From the NCBI RefSeq assembly GCF_039621855.1, contig NZ_CP155071.1, positions 620,001 to 684,000 of the forward strand: a stretch of 64,000 nt of DNA. The letters run 5' to 3'. The position numbers were made by a program, and so were the translations under genes. This document shows, in pieces, positions 23,311 through 34,400 of this stretch. Position 1 is the first letter of the stretch. Every line of letters begins with the position of its first letter. The notes under the pieces were generated by a model. That model ran no database searches and was not told where the DNA came from. It was given only the letters and a program-made list of their open reading frames with translations. Origin of the DNA: Erwinia sp. HDF1-3R (GTDB lineage: Bacteria; Pseudomonadota; Gammaproteobacteria; Enterobacterales; Enterobacteriaceae).

Positions 23311-23553
23311 ATGCGTGAACTAAATAAAAATGAAGTCTCTGCCGTATCCGGTGGTCTGATCTTTGATCGTATTGGCGAAGCGCTGGGTAAAGCTATTGGC
23401 TCCGCAGTCAGTTCAGCTGTGACCGATGCCGCAGGTATGCTGGGTAAGGGTATTGGCTATATTTTTGAGCTGAATGTGATCGGTGCGATACAAAATATGA
23501 GTCAGGGTATTCGCGGTATCGTAGACTGGGCTAAGGGAAAAACCGAAAACTAA
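23311..23553 (+). CDS. Double-glycine leader peptide, candidate class II microcin/bacteriocin-like precursor
   Basis: An 80-residue precursor. Residues 1-15 (MRELNKNEVSAVSGG) form a textbook double-glycine leader, as in colicin V-type precursors, with predicted cleavage after Gly15. The remaining 65 residues are Gly/Ala-rich, hydrophobic and mostly amphipathic in pattern, with several GxxxG-like spacings (GEALGKAIGSAV, AGMLGKGIG), ending in a basic tail. There is a GGAAG Shine-Dalgarno 7 bases upstream and a strong terminator downstream, so it is an independent transcription unit. No peptidase-containing ABC transporter, HlyD-type protein or obvious immunity gene lies nearby, so export would have to use a machinery encoded elsewhere. 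Antibacterial function is inferred only from the leader. Confidence 0.75.
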   Translation: MRELNKNEVSAVSGGLIFDRIGEALGKAIGSAVSSAVTDAAGMLGKGIGYIFELNVIGAIQNMSQGIRGIVDWAKGKTEN

Positions 23554-23572
23554 GTTAATTACTGCCCAAATA

Positions 23573-23612
23573 AAAGCCAGCCCTTATAGATTAATTGGGG
23601 CTGGCTTTCATT
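23573..23612 (+). terminator. Intrinsic terminator after the double-glycine peptide gene
   Basis: AAAGCCAGCCC (23573-23583) pairs with GGGCTGGCTTT (23598-23608), followed by CATTTAT. It also faces cpdB and may be bidirectional. Confidence 0.85.
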
Positions 23613-23672
23613 TATCTCTTTATCCGTCCGTACAGGACGTTTCATTTTATCGGAATTATTCGATACCCCGCA

Positions 23673-25613
23673 CTATTTTTGCAAATTAATTTGATAGATA
23701 GCAAAGCCAGTTTCGTCCGTTCCTTTTAACTCAACAGGATACTGGGCGCGTTGATGAATAAACTGCCTGGCCTTTTCATCGGGTGATGTCTCAAAACGAA
23801 TATCTAAGGGCGTTGAACTCTTAATCGTAGCCAGCTTCCAGTTATTATCCGCCTGGGGTTTAACTTCTCCCTGCGCGTTAGTTTGCGCGCGGATCCAGGC
23901 GGCGAGCACGCTACGGTTTTCATCCGGTGATGCAAAGGCGATATGTGACTCACCCGTACCGGCAAATTTCCCGCTGTAGGCCCGATAGTTATTGGTCGCC
24001 ACCAGGAAAGTGGCCTTAGGATCGACAGGCTTGCCCTGCCAGGTCAGATGCTGAATGCGCGAGGCTTTCTCATTAATCAGCTGGCACTCGGCGTCATAAC
24101 GGGCAGGCTGGGTAACGTCGATGCGGTAGTCCACTCCGTCAATCACATCAAAATTATAGGTGCGGAAATTCCAGTTGATCAGCGACTGTGGCTGGCTGCT
24201 GTGTATGTCAATCTGGTTAAACTGGCCTGCTGAGCACTCCAGCCACTCTTTTACCTCTGCGCCACTCACTTTCATTACTACCAGCGTATTGGGGTAAAGA
24301 TAGAGATCGGCGGCATTACGAAAGGTCAGTTCACCCTTCTCTACGGTGACATAGCTGCTGGGATCGTTTTTACGCCCACCCGCTTTAAAGGGGGCTGCTG
24401 CCGACAGCACCGGCAGGTTGGCCAGATCCGGGTCGCCCTGGATAAAGTGCTGCACATAATCGCGCTGAGCGTTATTAACGATCTGGACGGTCGGGTCATC
24501 CTGCACCAGCGACAGGTAGCTGTACATCACATCGGCTGATTTACCCACCGGTTTGCCAACGAAAGCGCGGGTGGCCTTATGATCCTCCTCCAGCACCTTC
24601 ACCAGCGACGTATCTTCAGCCGCCAGGGATGTCTTTGAGGCATTGTCATATACCGGGCGTGCTTCAGCTTTTGCTTCGCTAACCTGCCAGCGGCCCGTAT
24701 CGTTGTTTAACACCAGATCCACGACGCCGAGATGATCGCCCCACATGCCGGGCATCACGGCCGGAATACCATTCAGCGTACCTTTGCTGATATCAGCCCC
24801 CTTGATGGTCGCGAAATCTTTTCCGGGGAAGACGGCGTGAGCGTGTCCAAAAAGGATGGCATTAATACCGGGCACCTGGCTCAGATAGTAGGCGGAGTTT
24901 TCTGCCATTGCTTTGTAAGGATCGCCGGACAGGCCGGAGTGGGGGATGGCGACAATGATATCAGCGCCCTGCGCACGCATGATGGGCACCCATTTCCTGG
25001 CCGTTTCGGTAATATCATCCACTTTAACTTTGCCGCTAAGATTGGTTTTATCCCACACCATAATCTGTGGCGGGACAAAGCCAATGTAGCCGACTTTCAA
25101 CGGGTGGGATTTCCCTTCCCGATCGGTCACCTGTATCTCTTTGATAAGCCAGGGCGTGAACAGGGGCTTACCGGTTTTGAGATCGATAATATTGGCGTTG
25201 ATATAGGGGAACCGGGCGCCGTCGATCGCTTTATGAAGATAATCGAGTCCATAGTTAAATTCATGGTTACCCAGGTTACCCACGGTATAATCCAGCTGGT
25301 TCATCGCTTTATATACCGGGTGCACCTCCCCCTGTTTTAGCCCTCTGGCGGCAATATAGTCGCCCAGCGGGCTACCCTGGATAATGTCACCGTTATCAAC
25401 CAGTACGCTATTGGTCGCCTCTTTTCGGGCGGCCTCAATGAGCGTCGCGGTACGGACCAGGCCAAATTTTTCAGTTGGCGTATCTTTGTAGTAATCAAAA
25501 TCCATCATATTGCTGTGCAGATCGGTCGTCTCCAGCAGGCGGAAATCTACCGTTGCCGCATGGATAGTGGTGCTGACCAGCAGTGCTGCCAGCGTCAGGC
25601 AGGGTTTTATCAT
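23673..25613 (-). CDS. cpdB: 2',3'-cyclic-nucleotide 2'-phosphodiesterase/3'-nucleotidase CpdB
   Basis: A periplasmic bifunctional metallophosphoesterase that scavenges nucleotides released from RNA. The signal peptide [19 protein letters not shown] is followed by metallophosphatase motifs [26 protein letters not shown] and FGHAHAVF, then the C-terminal 5'-nucleotidase domain ([15 protein letters not shown]). The 646-residue start at 25613 has an AAGGAG Shine-Dalgarno and matches E. coli. Confidence 0.96.
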   Translation of the reverse strand: MIKPCLTLAALLVSTTIHAATVDFRLLETTDLHSNMMDFDYYKDTPTEKFGLVRTATLIEAARKEATNSVLVDNGDIIQGSPLGDYIAARGLKQGEVHPVYKAMNQLDYTVGNLGNHEFNYGLDYLHKAIDGARFPYINANIIDLKTGKPLFTPWLIKEIQVTDREGKSHPLKVGYIGFVPPQIMVWDKTNLSGKVKVDDITETARKWVPIMRAQGADIIVAIPHSGLSGDPYKAMAENSAYYLSQVPGINAILFGHAHAVFPGKDFATIKGADISKGTLNGIPAVMPGMWGDHLGVVDLVLNNDTGRWQVSEAKAEARPVYDNASKTSLAAEDTSLVKVLEEDHKATRAFVGKPVGKSADVMYSYLSLVQDDPTVQIVNNAQRDYVQHFIQGDPDLANLPVLSAAAPFKAGGRKNDPSSYVTVEKGELTFRNAADLYLYPNTLVVMKVSGAEVKEWLECSAGQFNQIDIHSSQPQSLINWNFRTYNFDVIDGVDYRIDVTQPARYDAECQLINEKASRIQHLTWQGKPVDPKATFLVATNNYRAYSGKFAGTGESHIAFASPDENRSVLAAWIRAQTNAQGEVKPQADNNWKLATIKSSTPLDIRFETSPDEKARQFIHQRAQYPVELKGTDETGFAIYQINLQK

Positions 25614-25859
25614 CGTTCTCTCCTTGTTTATCGCCGATACCCTCTGTTTTTCGGCTATCAACATCTCAGCTTTTAAAAGGAATGTTACCTGGTGTCTCAC
25701 AGATATGTGATCTCACACAAATATTTACGTCTTATGACAGTGCGGTAATCGGATTTTATTTGTCTTAAGGGAGGGAACGACCACAAACCGCAGGTTCTGA
25801 GATGAATAATAAAGTATGCTTTTGATACCGGAAATAAGACGCAAATCAAGAGGTGAAGC

Positions 25860-26600
25860 ATGTTAGAGAAAATTTGCCAGCTGTCGCGGGAAGCGGGAGA
25901 CGCCATTATGCGGGTCTATGATGGGCAGGCACCGCTTGATATTTCTCATAAGCAGGACGACTCGCCGGTGACGGCTGCGGATATCGCCGCACACCGGGTG
26001 ATCCTCGCCGGGCTTTCAGCATTATCACCGGAGATCCCGGTACTCTCTGAGGAAGATCCTCCAGCCTGGGATGTCCGTCAGGCCTGGCAGCGCTACTGGC
26101 TGGTTGATCCGCTGGATGGGACGAAAGAGTTCATCAAGCGCAACGGCGAATTCACCGTAAACATCGCCCTTATTGAGAACGGCAGGCCGGTTATGGGCGT
26201 GGTGTATGCGCCAGTGCTGGGCGTGATGTACTCGGCAGCAGAGGGGAAAGCCTGGAAGGAAGAGGGCGGTCACCGGGAGCAGATTCAGGTGCGCGAGGCG
26301 CGGCCGCCGCTGGTCGTTGTCAGCCGTTCGCACAGCGATACCGAACTTGAGGACTATTTGAGCCAGCTGGGCGAGCACCAGACCATCGCCATTGGCTCGT
26401 CGCTTAAGTTTTGCCTGGTGGCAGAAGGGAAAGCACAGCTTTACCCCCGCTTTGGGCCGACAAATATCTGGGATACGGGGGCGGGGCATGCCGTCGCGGT
26501 AGCTGCCGGGGCGCATGTCCATGACTGGCAGGGCCGTACGCTGGATTATGCCCCACGCGAATCTTTTCTCAATCCCGGCTTTCGCGTATCAATATTCTGA
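25860..26600 (+). CDS. cysQ: 3'(2'),5'-bisphosphate nucleotidase CysQ
   Basis: Hydrolyses PAP (and PAPS), by-products of sulfate assimilation, and limits their toxic build-up. A 246-residue member of the inositol monophosphatase fold: metal-binding EEDP and [12 protein letters not shown], and the C-terminal [12 protein letters not shown] motif. Divergent from cpdB, as in E. coli, with an AGAGG Shine-Dalgarno. Confidence 0.97.
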   Translation: MLEKICQLSREAGDAIMRVYDGQAPLDISHKQDDSPVTAADIAAHRVILAGLSALSPEIPVLSEEDPPAWDVRQAWQRYWLVDPLDGTKEFIKRNGEFTVNIALIENGRPVMGVVYAPVLGVMYSAAEGKAWKEEGGHREQIQVREARPPLVVVSRSHSDTELEDYLSQLGEHQTIAIGSSLKFCLVAEGKAQLYPRFGPTNIWDTGAGHAVAVAAGAHVHDWQGRTLDYAPRESFLNPGFRVSIF

Positions 26601-26613
26601 CCGCCTGCGCGGG

Positions 26614-26696
26614 GCGGCTTGCCTGTTGTCCGGACTGGCAAGCCGCGACGCTTCATTTGCCCGACTGTTCGGATAGCTGACCCTCTGGCTATCCGA
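26614..26696. terminator. Two hairpins between convergent cysQ and ytfJ
   Basis: The first is a perfect 10-bp stem (GCGGCTTGCC 26614-26623 with GGCAAGCCGC 26637-26646). The second pairs TCGGATAGC (26669-26677) with GCTATCCGA (26688-26696) and includes the ytfJ stop codon. Neither has a long T-tract; they likely act as a bidirectional terminator or 3'-end stabilisers. Confidence 0.6.
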
Positions 26697-27246
26697 CTAA
26701 ACGACGCACCAGCGCGAGCACCTGTTTCACCTCATCCTGCGTCAGTGCGCCATCCTTTGCAAAGCGCACTTTCCCCTCTTTATCCAGCACGATAATGGCT
26801 GACCCCCCATCCTGCAGCTGCCAGGCTTTTTTTGCCACGCCCTGGTCGTCAACGATGAACTGCGACCAGGGATACTGTTTTTTATTGTTTTCGATGCTGC
26901 TGCTGACGAACATGCCGGTACCGGGAATAGCATCATCAGTATTCACCAGGGTGGTGGTCTGGTAGCGATCGTGCGGCAGTCCTGCGGCCTTCACCGCTTC
27001 TATCAGTGCCGCATTCTTTTCTTTGGCAGATGAACGCCCTGCAATGTGCTGAATGATGCGCACTTTCCCCACCAGGTGGGCGCTGTTCCATTTCGCGTAG
27101 CTAAATCTGTCCTGCTGGTAGACAAGTTCACCCTTATCCGCAATACCGATGGGTGATACGCGCTCTCCCAGGACAAAATCATGCGCGCCTGCCTGCACGG
27201 CGAACAGTAAAGCAATGGGAATCAAAAACGCGCGAATGGGCGACAT
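26689..27246 (-). CDS. ytfJ: YtfJ family periplasmic thioredoxin-like protein
   Basis: A 185-residue exported protein. The signal peptide MSPIRAFLIPIALLFAVQAGA precedes a YtfJ/HI0045 domain (QHIAGRSSAKEKNAALIE, NTDDAIPGTGMFV, YPWSQFIVD) that has a thioredoxin-like fold but no CXXC. The function is unknown. The start at 27246 is chosen because AGGAG precedes it and a signal peptide begins there; the open frame runs 35 codons further upstream. Confidence 0.9.
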   Translation of the reverse strand: MSPIRAFLIPIALLFAVQAGAHDFVLGERVSPIGIADKGELVYQQDRFSYAKWNSAHLVGKVRIIQHIAGRSSAKEKNAALIEAVKAAGLPHDRYQTTTLVNTDDAIPGTGMFVSSSIENNKKQYPWSQFIVDDQGVAKKAWQLQDGGSAIIVLDKEGKVRFAKDGALTQDEVKQVLALVRRLVG

Positions 27247-27558
27247 AGAGGCTCCTGGGATCTGATCCGACCAGATGGTCATGTTATTGCAATAGTAAAC
27301 GGAGATGATGCTTATGTCGCATTGGTATAACATCTTTGCAACACACTGCACAAATCCGTGCGCTTTGAAGGTTTATACTCTTTGCCCGCGTTGATATGAC
27401 AGAGCGTACTGTCAGGATATGTAATAACAGTAAGAAAGTTTGATTTTAGGAATTCAGGAAGACGATCCTGGTCTATAGTAAATCCACTTTTCGCTGCAAA
27501 GCTTCGTACCAAGCCTGGACACGACGCAGCGAGCATCATTTTCAGGAGTTGAACCACA
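27247..27558. other. Divergent ytfJ-ytfK intergenic region
   Basis: A 312-base promoter region with no credible gene. It contains CTGTCAGGATATGTAAT (from about 27410), which loosely resembles a Pho box but with spacing one base short. E. coli ytfK is PhoB-controlled, so a Pho site somewhere here is plausible but not shown. Confidence 0.5.
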
Positions 27559-27765
27559 ATGAAGATCTTTCAGCGATATAACCCGCTGCAGGTTGCTAAA
27601 TACGTTAAAATTCTCTTTCGTGGCAGGCTGTATATAAAAGACGTAGGCGCTTTCGAGTTCGATAAGGGGAAAATTCTTCTCCCGCGTATCAAAGACAAAC
27701 AGCACTACAGCGTGATGTCAGAAGTGAACCGTCAGGTCCTGCGTATGCAGACAGAATTTAACTAA
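27559..27765 (+). CDS. ytfK: YtfK, stringent-response modulator (DUF1107)
   Basis: A 68-residue basic cytosolic protein, [20 protein letters not shown] at the start, very close to E. coli YtfK, which promotes SpoT-dependent (p)ppGpp accumulation during phosphate or fatty-acid limitation. An AGGAG Shine-Dalgarno lies 10 bases upstream. A strong terminator separates it from convergent ytfL. Confidence 0.93.
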   Translation: MKIFQRYNPLQVAKYVKILFRGRLYIKDVGAFEFDKGKILLPRIKDKQHYSVMSEVNRQVLRMQTEFN

Positions 27766-27792
27766 TCCTCCATCCGCCTGCGCGGGGGGAAA

Positions 27793-27825
27793 AAGTAAGG
27801 CGCGAATTTCGCGCCTTACTTGTTT
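27793..27825. terminator. Bidirectional terminator between ytfK and ytfL
   Basis: AAGTAAGGCGCGA (27793-27805) pairs with TCGCGCCTTACTT (27809-27821): a 13-bp stem with A and T flanks usable from both sides. Confidence 0.85.
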
Positions 27826-27854
27826 CTGCCAGACCTGAATTTCCAACAGACTGA

Positions 27855-29180
27855 TTATTCTTCGACAGCGTCAGGCAGTACCGGAGCCGTCGGTGGGCGC
27901 GCAACGATGCGCGTAACCAGCAGCTGATCGATGCGATAGCTGTCGATATCGACCACTTCAAACTTGTAGCCGTGAAACTTAACGAAATCGGTGCGTTTGG
28001 GGATTTTACGCAGCATAAACATCATAAAGCCGCCGATGGTTTCATAGTTGCCAGACTGAGGAAACTCATCAATATCCAGTACGCGCATGACGTCATCTAT
28101 CGGCGTACCGCCCTCGACCAGCCATGAGTTTTCATCGCGGGCAACAATTTGCTCTTCCATTCCCTGACCGACCAGATCGCCCATCAGCGTGGTCATCACG
28201 TCATTAAGGGTAATGATCCCCACCACCAGCGCATACTCATTCATGATCACCGCAAAGTCTTCGCCGGCGGTTTTAAAACTTTCCAGCGCTTCCGATAGCG
28301 TCAGGGTATCCGGCACGATGAGCGCAGAGCGGATCTGTACGCCGCTGTTAAGCGCCATGCTCTGGTGCCCCAGTACGCGCAGCAGCAGCTCTTTAGAGTC
28401 CACATAGCCTACGATATGGTCGATATCCTGATTACATACGAGGAACTTGGAGTGGGGATGGTTGGCGATTTTTTTCTTCAGGCTCTCTTCGTCTTCGTGC
28501 AGATCAAACCACACCACATTTTCACGCGAGGTCATCGACGAGGGAACGGTGCGTGACTCCAGTTCGAATACGTTTTCAATCAGTTCATGTTCCTGCTTAC
28601 GCAGCACGCCCGCCAGCGCACCGGCTTCCACCACCGCGTAAATATCGTCAGAGGTGATGTCGTCTTTACGCACCAGCGGGATTTTAAACAGGCGAAAAAT
28701 AATGTTGGCTCCGCCGTTAAAAAACCACACCAGCGGGCGGAAAATAAACAGGCACAGCCGCATTGGGTTGATGATTTTGAGGGCAATGACCTCGGGGGCA
28801 ATCATGCCCAAACGCTTAGGGAACAGATCGGCAAACAGAATAAACAGGCTGGTCACCAGGGTGAAGGAGCACACAAAGCTCAGCTGCTCGGCGCGCTCGG
28901 GGCTGACAATGCGCAGAAAAAGCGAGCGAAAGGCCGGAGAAAAGGCCGAGTCACCGACGATACCGCCGAGGATAGCGACCGCATTCAACCCAATCTGCAC
29001 CACGGTAAAGAACATCCCCGGGGTTTCCTGCATTTTTAGCACATGCTGGGCATTCACATTGCCGTCGTTAGCCAGCAGTTTCAGTTTGATTTTGCGTGCC
29101 GCCGCCAGCGAGATTTCTGAAAGAGAGAAAAATGAACTGACCGCAATCAGCAGTAAGATGACAAGCAAGCTGTCTAACAT
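27855..29180 (-). CDS. ytfL: YtfL, CNNM/HlyC-CorC-domain membrane protein
   Basis: A 441-residue inner-membrane protein: a DUF21/CNNM transmembrane domain (about residues 1-185), paired CBS domains (about 200-330, around YAVVEAGALAGVLRKQEHELIENVFE and NEYALVVGIITLNDVM), and a C-terminal transporter-associated CorC_HlyC domain (VEGGTPIDDVMRVLDI). E. coli YtfL has been linked to putrescine export and pH homeostasis. The start MLDSLLVILLL at 29180 matches E. coli. Confidence 0.93.
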   Translation of the reverse strand: MLDSLLVILLLIAVSSFFSLSEISLAAARKIKLKLLANDGNVNAQHVLKMQETPGMFFTVVQIGLNAVAILGGIVGDSAFSPAFRSLFLRIVSPERAEQLSFVCSFTLVTSLFILFADLFPKRLGMIAPEVIALKIINPMRLCLFIFRPLVWFFNGGANIIFRLFKIPLVRKDDITSDDIYAVVEAGALAGVLRKQEHELIENVFELESRTVPSSMTSRENVVWFDLHEDEESLKKKIANHPHSKFLVCNQDIDHIVGYVDSKELLLRVLGHQSMALNSGVQIRSALIVPDTLTLSEALESFKTAGEDFAVIMNEYALVVGIITLNDVMTTLMGDLVGQGMEEQIVARDENSWLVEGGTPIDDVMRVLDIDEFPQSGNYETIGGFMMFMLRKIPKRTDFVKFHGYKFEVVDIDSYRIDQLLVTRIVARPPTAPVLPDAVEE

Positions 29181-29741
29181 AGAACATCCATAATATGGCA
29201 CGATTCAGTAGCAATCAGAGTGAAGCGCCTGAAACCTGGCCTTGGGTTAATCACCTGTCATTTTTGGCCTGGGCAGCGCATAAGGATCTGCGAACGTGAG
29301 ATCCCGTTCAGTCAGGGTCGGCTGTCCGTGCCAAAAATGTCTGCACCGGGTAATAACGCCGGGGCAGAATTGTATCGACGGTCCGCATTGCGGTCCGTGC
29401 TGGGGATTATAGCCGTGGTGGCGAGTGCTTACAATTGCGGCGCTCGACAGACCCGCTTTCGTCCCTGCCGCGATCGCGTACGGCGAGCTTTACGAAGTGA
29501 GCGCTTCTTTGGTGAGCATCTCCCTTCCATAGCCGTCCGATTTACATTCAATCACGATCATATGTTGTATCATGTCAATTCTTTACGCACAATAAGTCAA
29601 AATTTTAGCTTTATCGGTTAAATAAGGGTGAAATCAGGCAAAACTTTGCCATGATTAACACCACCCTGAACATCAGGACGAGTTACCAGAAGACGTCATG
29701 CCCATCTGGACCAGGGGACGGCTATAAAACCAGGAGTAAGC
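29181..29741. other. Divergent ytfL-tamA intergenic region; no msrA
   Basis: In E. coli msrA (peptide methionine sulfoxide reductase A) lies between these genes. Here 561 bases hold no MsrA-like frame. A 133-codon open frame at 29220-29621 is rich in Arg and Cys, has no family resemblance and is not reported as a gene. A CAGGAG Shine-Dalgarno for tamA is at 29731-29736. Confidence 0.7.
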
Positions 29742-31481
29742 GTGCCACGAATTCATCTTTACTGCATGATCTGTCTGATCGCTGCCGCACCCGCTGTAGA
29801 GGCAGCGACCGTGCGATTGCAGGTGACAGGGTTATCCGGGGAATTACAGAAAAACGTGCGGGCGAGGCTTTCGACCATCTCCAGCGATGAAATCTCCGCC
29901 GATGGGCGTTTTCGCGCGCGCGTAAGCGAGGCGGTCAAAGAGGGCCTGAAGGCGCTGGGCTACTATGAGCCTACCATCGAGTTTAGCCTGCTCCCGCCCC
30001 CGGCAGGCGGTAAAAGACCGCTGCTGGTGGCCAACGTCAAGCCGGGTAAGCCCGTTAAGCTGGCGGGCGAAACGGTCATTATTCGCGGTGAAGGCCGCAC
30101 CGACGCTGACTATCAGGCTCTGGTGCAGGGCGCCAAAAGCAAAATTGGCAGCGTGCTCAATCACGGTGAATACGACAAATTCAAAAGCTCGCTCAGCAAT
30201 ATGGCCCTGCGCAAAGGGTACTTCGACGGCGACTTTACCAAAAGCCAGCTTGGCGTGTCGGTCGATCGTCACGAGGCGTTCTGGGATATTGATTATGACA
30301 GCGGCCAGCGGTATCGCTTTGGCAGCGTCAGCTTTGAAGGCTCACAGATCCGGGAAGAGTACCTGCAGAATCTGGTGCCCTTTAAGAAAGGCGACTACTA
30401 CAGCTCGCGCGATCTGGCCGAACTGAACCGCAGACTTTCTGCTACCGGCTGGTTTAACTCGGTCGTGGTAGCACCTGTATTCGACAAATCCCGTAAGACC
30501 AAAGTACTGCCGCTGCAGGGCGTGGTCACCCCGCGGACCGAAAATACCATTGAAACCGGCGTGGGCTATTCTACCGACGTGGGCCCGCGCGTTAAGGCGA
30601 CGTGGAAAAGGCCCTGGGTTAACTCTTACGGCCATAGCTTTACCACCAGCGCAAACATCTCCGCACCCGAACAGCAGCTGGATTTCAGCTACAAGATCCC
30701 GCTGCTGAAAAGCCCGATCGAACAGTATTACCTGTTGCAGGGCGGACTCAAGCGTACCGATCTGAATGACACCAAAGCAGACTCCTCGACCCTTGCGGCA
30801 TCGCGCTACTGGGAGTCTTCCTCCGGCTGGCAGCGGGCCATAAACCTGCGCTGGAGCCTGGATCACTTTACCCAGGGTAACGTCACCAATACCACCATGC
30901 TTATCTACCCCGGCGTGAGCATCAACCGTACCCGTTCGCGCGGCGGGCTGATGCCGGTCTGGGGCGATTCCCAGCGCTACTCCCTGGACGTCTCCGATAC
31001 CACCTGGGGTTCGGATGTTGATTTCGCCGTGGTGCAGGCGCAGAACGTCTGGATCCGCACCCTGGGAGAAAAAAACCGCTTCGTCGTGCGTGGCAACCTT
31101 GGCTGGATTGAAACCAGCGATTTTGAGCGTGTTCCGCCCGATCTGCGCTTTTTTGCCGGGGGCGATCGCAGCATCCGTGGATACAAATATAAAGGCATCT
31201 CCCCGCGCGATGACGACGGTAAGCTGACCGGTGCCTCAAAGCTGGCAACCGGATCGCTGGAGTATCAGTACAACGTCACCGGCAAGTGGTGGGGCGCGGT
31301 GTTTATTGATTCCGGTGAAGCGGTAAACGACATCAAACAGAGTAACGTAAAAACGGGCGCGGGCTTTGGCGTGCGCTGGCAGTCACCGGTGGGGCCAATC
31401 AAGCTGGATATCGCCCGCCCGGTGGGTGATGACGAAGATCGTGACATACAGTTTTATATCGGACTGGGGCCTGAACTATGA
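29742..31481 (+). CDS. tamA: TamA, outer-membrane Omp85 subunit of the TAM complex
   Basis: TamA is an Omp85-family 16-stranded beta-barrel with three POTRA domains; with TamB it supports autotransporter insertion and phospholipid traffic to the outer membrane. A short signal sequence ends near EAAT, POTRA domains fill about 22-265, and the barrel ends FYIGLGPEL with the loop motif [12 protein letters not shown] (the VRGY-like Omp85 signature). The start is GTG at 29742, 5 bases after AGGAG. 579 residues. Coupled to tamB by a 4-base overlap. Confidence 0.95.
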   Translation: MPRIHLYCMICLIAAAPAVEAATVRLQVTGLSGELQKNVRARLSTISSDEISADGRFRARVSEAVKEGLKALGYYEPTIEFSLLPPPAGGKRPLLVANVKPGKPVKLAGETVIIRGEGRTDADYQALVQGAKSKIGSVLNHGEYDKFKSSLSNMALRKGYFDGDFTKSQLGVSVDRHEAFWDIDYDSGQRYRFGSVSFEGSQIREEYLQNLVPFKKGDYYSSRDLAELNRRLSATGWFNSVVVAPVFDKSRKTKVLPLQGVVTPRTENTIETGVGYSTDVGPRVKATWKRPWVNSYGHSFTTSANISAPEQQLDFSYKIPLLKSPIEQYYLLQGGLKRTDLNDTKADSSTLAASRYWESSSGWQRAINLRWSLDHFTQGNVTNTTMLIYPGVSINRTRSRGGLMPVWGDSQRYSLDVSDTTWGSDVDFAVVQAQNVWIRTLGEKNRFVVRGNLGWIETSDFERVPPDLRFFAGGDRSIRGYKYKGISPRDDDGKLTGASKLATGSLEYQYNVTGKWWGAVFIDSGEAVNDIKQSNVKTGAGFGVRWQSPVGPIKLDIARPVGDDEDRDIQFYIGLGPEL

Positions 31482-34400
31482 GTCGCTGGAAAAAGGTCCT
31501 GATCGGCATTCTGATTTTCATTATGCTGCTGCTGGGCACAATCGCCTTCCTGGTGGGCACTACAACCGGCCTGCATCTGGTGCTGAACGGCGCATCGCGC
31601 TGGGTGCCGGGATTGCAGATTAAACAGATCGACGGCGGCTGGCGAAACCTGACCCTCAAAGGCGTGCAGTATCAGATGCCGGGCGTGACGGTTAACGCCG
31701 GGGAGTTTCACCTGGCCTTGCAGCTGGGCTGTCTGAGGCACAGCGCATTCTGCGTTAACGACTTCTCCCTGAAAGACGTTAACGTGGCGGTTGATAGCAA
31801 AAAAATGACCCCCGCAGCAGAGACGCAGGATAAAGATACGTCGACGGGCGATCTGAGTACGCCTTACCCGATTACGCTTCGCCGCCTGGCGCTGCACAAT
31901 ATCACCGTTAAGGTGGATGATACGGCAATTTCACTGGCCGACTTCACCTCGGGTATGCACTGGCAGCAGCGGGCACTGACCCTGATGCCGACCCATATTC
32001 AGGGGCTGCTGATTGCGCTGCCTAAGGCTGCGCAGGTGGCCGATAAGCAGGTGGTTCAGCCAAAGGTACAGCAGCCGAAAGCGGATGAGCAGCCGCTGGG
32101 TGAGACGCTAAAGGCGATGTTTGCTAAGCCTCTGCTGCCGGAGTTGCCCGACTTCAAAATGCCTCTGGACGTCGACGTACAGCAGCTGCTGGGCGAACAG
32201 CTGCGTATTACTGGCGATACCGACATTGCCATTAACCGCCTGCTGGTGAAGGCCAAAACCCAGGATCGCCAGCTACAGCTGGAGACGCTGGCGGTGGATT
32301 CGCCTCAGGGACGCCTCAACGCACAGGGAGAGGCTACGCTGGCGGGTAACTGGCCGGTCAGCTTCACGCTCAACAGCGCGCTGAATTTTGATCCGGTCAA
32401 AGGTGAGAAGATCAAAATGACCGTCAGCGGCGGCCTGCGCGAGCAGCTAAACCTGGCGCTCAACCTTTCCGGCCCGCTGCGGGCGCAGCTGGATGCCGGT
32501 GCCAGGCTGGCCGAGGCCGGGCTGCCTCTGTCGCTTGCGCTACAAAGCGCGCAGCTGCGCTGGCCGCTGAACGGGGAAACCCAGTACCAGGCGGATAACC
32601 TGAACTTCAGCTTTAAGGGTAAGGCGACGGATTACGTGATGTCGCTCAGGACCGCCCTGAAAGGGCAGGGCATTCCCCCCGCGACGCTCACCCTGAACGG
32701 CAAAGGCGACGTTGAACACTTCTCGCTGGACAAGCTCAGGCTGGCGGCGCTGGAGGGTAATACCGATCTGACGGCGCTGGTGGACTGGAGCAAAGCTATC
32801 AGCTGGCGCAGTGAGCTGACGCTCTCCGGGATTAATACTGCGAAGCAGTATCCGGACTGGCCGGCGAAGCTGGAAGGGAAAATCACCACCCGTGGCAGCC
32901 TCTATGGCGGCAGCTGGCAGGTGCGCGTGCCTGAGCTGAAGCTGCGCGGCAACGTGAAGCAGAATGCGGTGACCGCCGACGGCTCCCTGTATGGCAACAG
33001 CTACAACCAGTGGGATATACCCGGCCTGAAGCTGGTGTTGGGGCGTAATAATCTTGATGTTAAGGGTTCTCTTGGCGACAAGCTGGCGCTGGATGCCAAT
33101 ATAGATGCCGCACACCTCGATAACGCGCTTCCCGGTCTGGGCGGCGTGGTGAAAGGGACGATTAAAGCGCGTGGCGATCTGAAGGCGCCGCAGCTGCTGG
33201 CCGACGTGACTGCCGCCGGGCTGCGCTGGCAGGCGCTGAGTATTGCCCGGGCGACGCTAAAAGGCGACGTTAGCTCAGGGGATGAGATTAAAGGTAAGCT
33301 GGCGCTGCGCGTCGAGCGGATCAAACAGGATGCGCTCAACCTCTCTCTGGTTACGCTGGATGCCAGCGGCGATGAGAAGCAGCATCAGCTGAAGCTTAAT
33401 ATCAGCGGGCAGCCGGTTTCCGGACAGCTGGCGCTAAACGGCAGTTTTGATCGTCAGTCACAGCGCTGGACCGGGACGCTGAATAATACGCGCTTCGATA
33501 CGCCGGTAGGGGAATGGCGCCTGACCCGCGCCATCGCACTGGATTATCTGAACGCGAAGCAGACGGTGAGCATTGGGCCGCACTGCTGGCAAAATCCGAA
33601 TGCGCAGATCTGCGTCCCGCAAACCATTGAGGCAGGTCCATCCGGCCATGCCAAAGTGGTGCTTAACCGCTTCGATCTGGCGATGGCGAAACCCTTCCTC
33701 GGCGAAGAGACCGCACTCAGCGGCGTATTCACCGGTGATGCCGACGTCACCTGGAAAGCTGACGGCGGTCTGCCACAGGGGCGCGTGACGCTGAAAGGTA
33801 ACGGGGTGAAGGTGGTGCAGGACGTGCAGGGCAATAAACTGCCCATTGCGTTCGACCAGCTAAACCTTAACGCCGGGCTGCACGACGGTCGTGCTCAGCT
33901 CGACTGGCTGATCCGCATCGCGAACAACGGCCAGCTTAACGGCAACGTGCAGATTGCCGACCCGCAGGGTAAGCGCACCCTCTCCGGCAACGTTAATATT
34001 GCCAGCCTGTCGCTGGCGATGCTGAATCCGGCACTGATGAAGGGTGAGAAGGTCGCGGGCCTGCTTAACAGCAACCTGCGACTGGGCGGAAACCTGCAAC
34101 AGCCCCAGGTATATGGTCAGCTGGGCTTGAAGGACGTTGATGTACAGGGCAGCTTTATGCCGGTCGAACTGACCTCAGCCAGCCTGAACATGGTCTTTAA
34201 CGGCATGAGCTCAACGCTGGAAGGGCTGATTAAGACCTCCCACGGACAGATTGCGCTTAACGGTGATGCCGACTGGCGGCAGCTGGACGCCTGGCGTGCA
34301 CGCGTGGCGGCGAAGGGCGAAAAGGTCCGGGTTACCGTGCCGCCGATGGTGCGGATGGATGTCTCTCCGGATCTGGTATTTGAAGCGACGCCGCAGATGT

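Noticed and set aside
27410..27428. Possible Pho box upstream of ytfK
   Set aside because: Only the first half-site (CTGTCA) is good, the second is degenerate and the spacing is one base short, so no site is claimed.
29220..29621. 133-codon open frame between ytfL and tamA
   Set aside because: Arg/Cys-rich composition, no family resemblance and no supporting ribosome site; probably chance.
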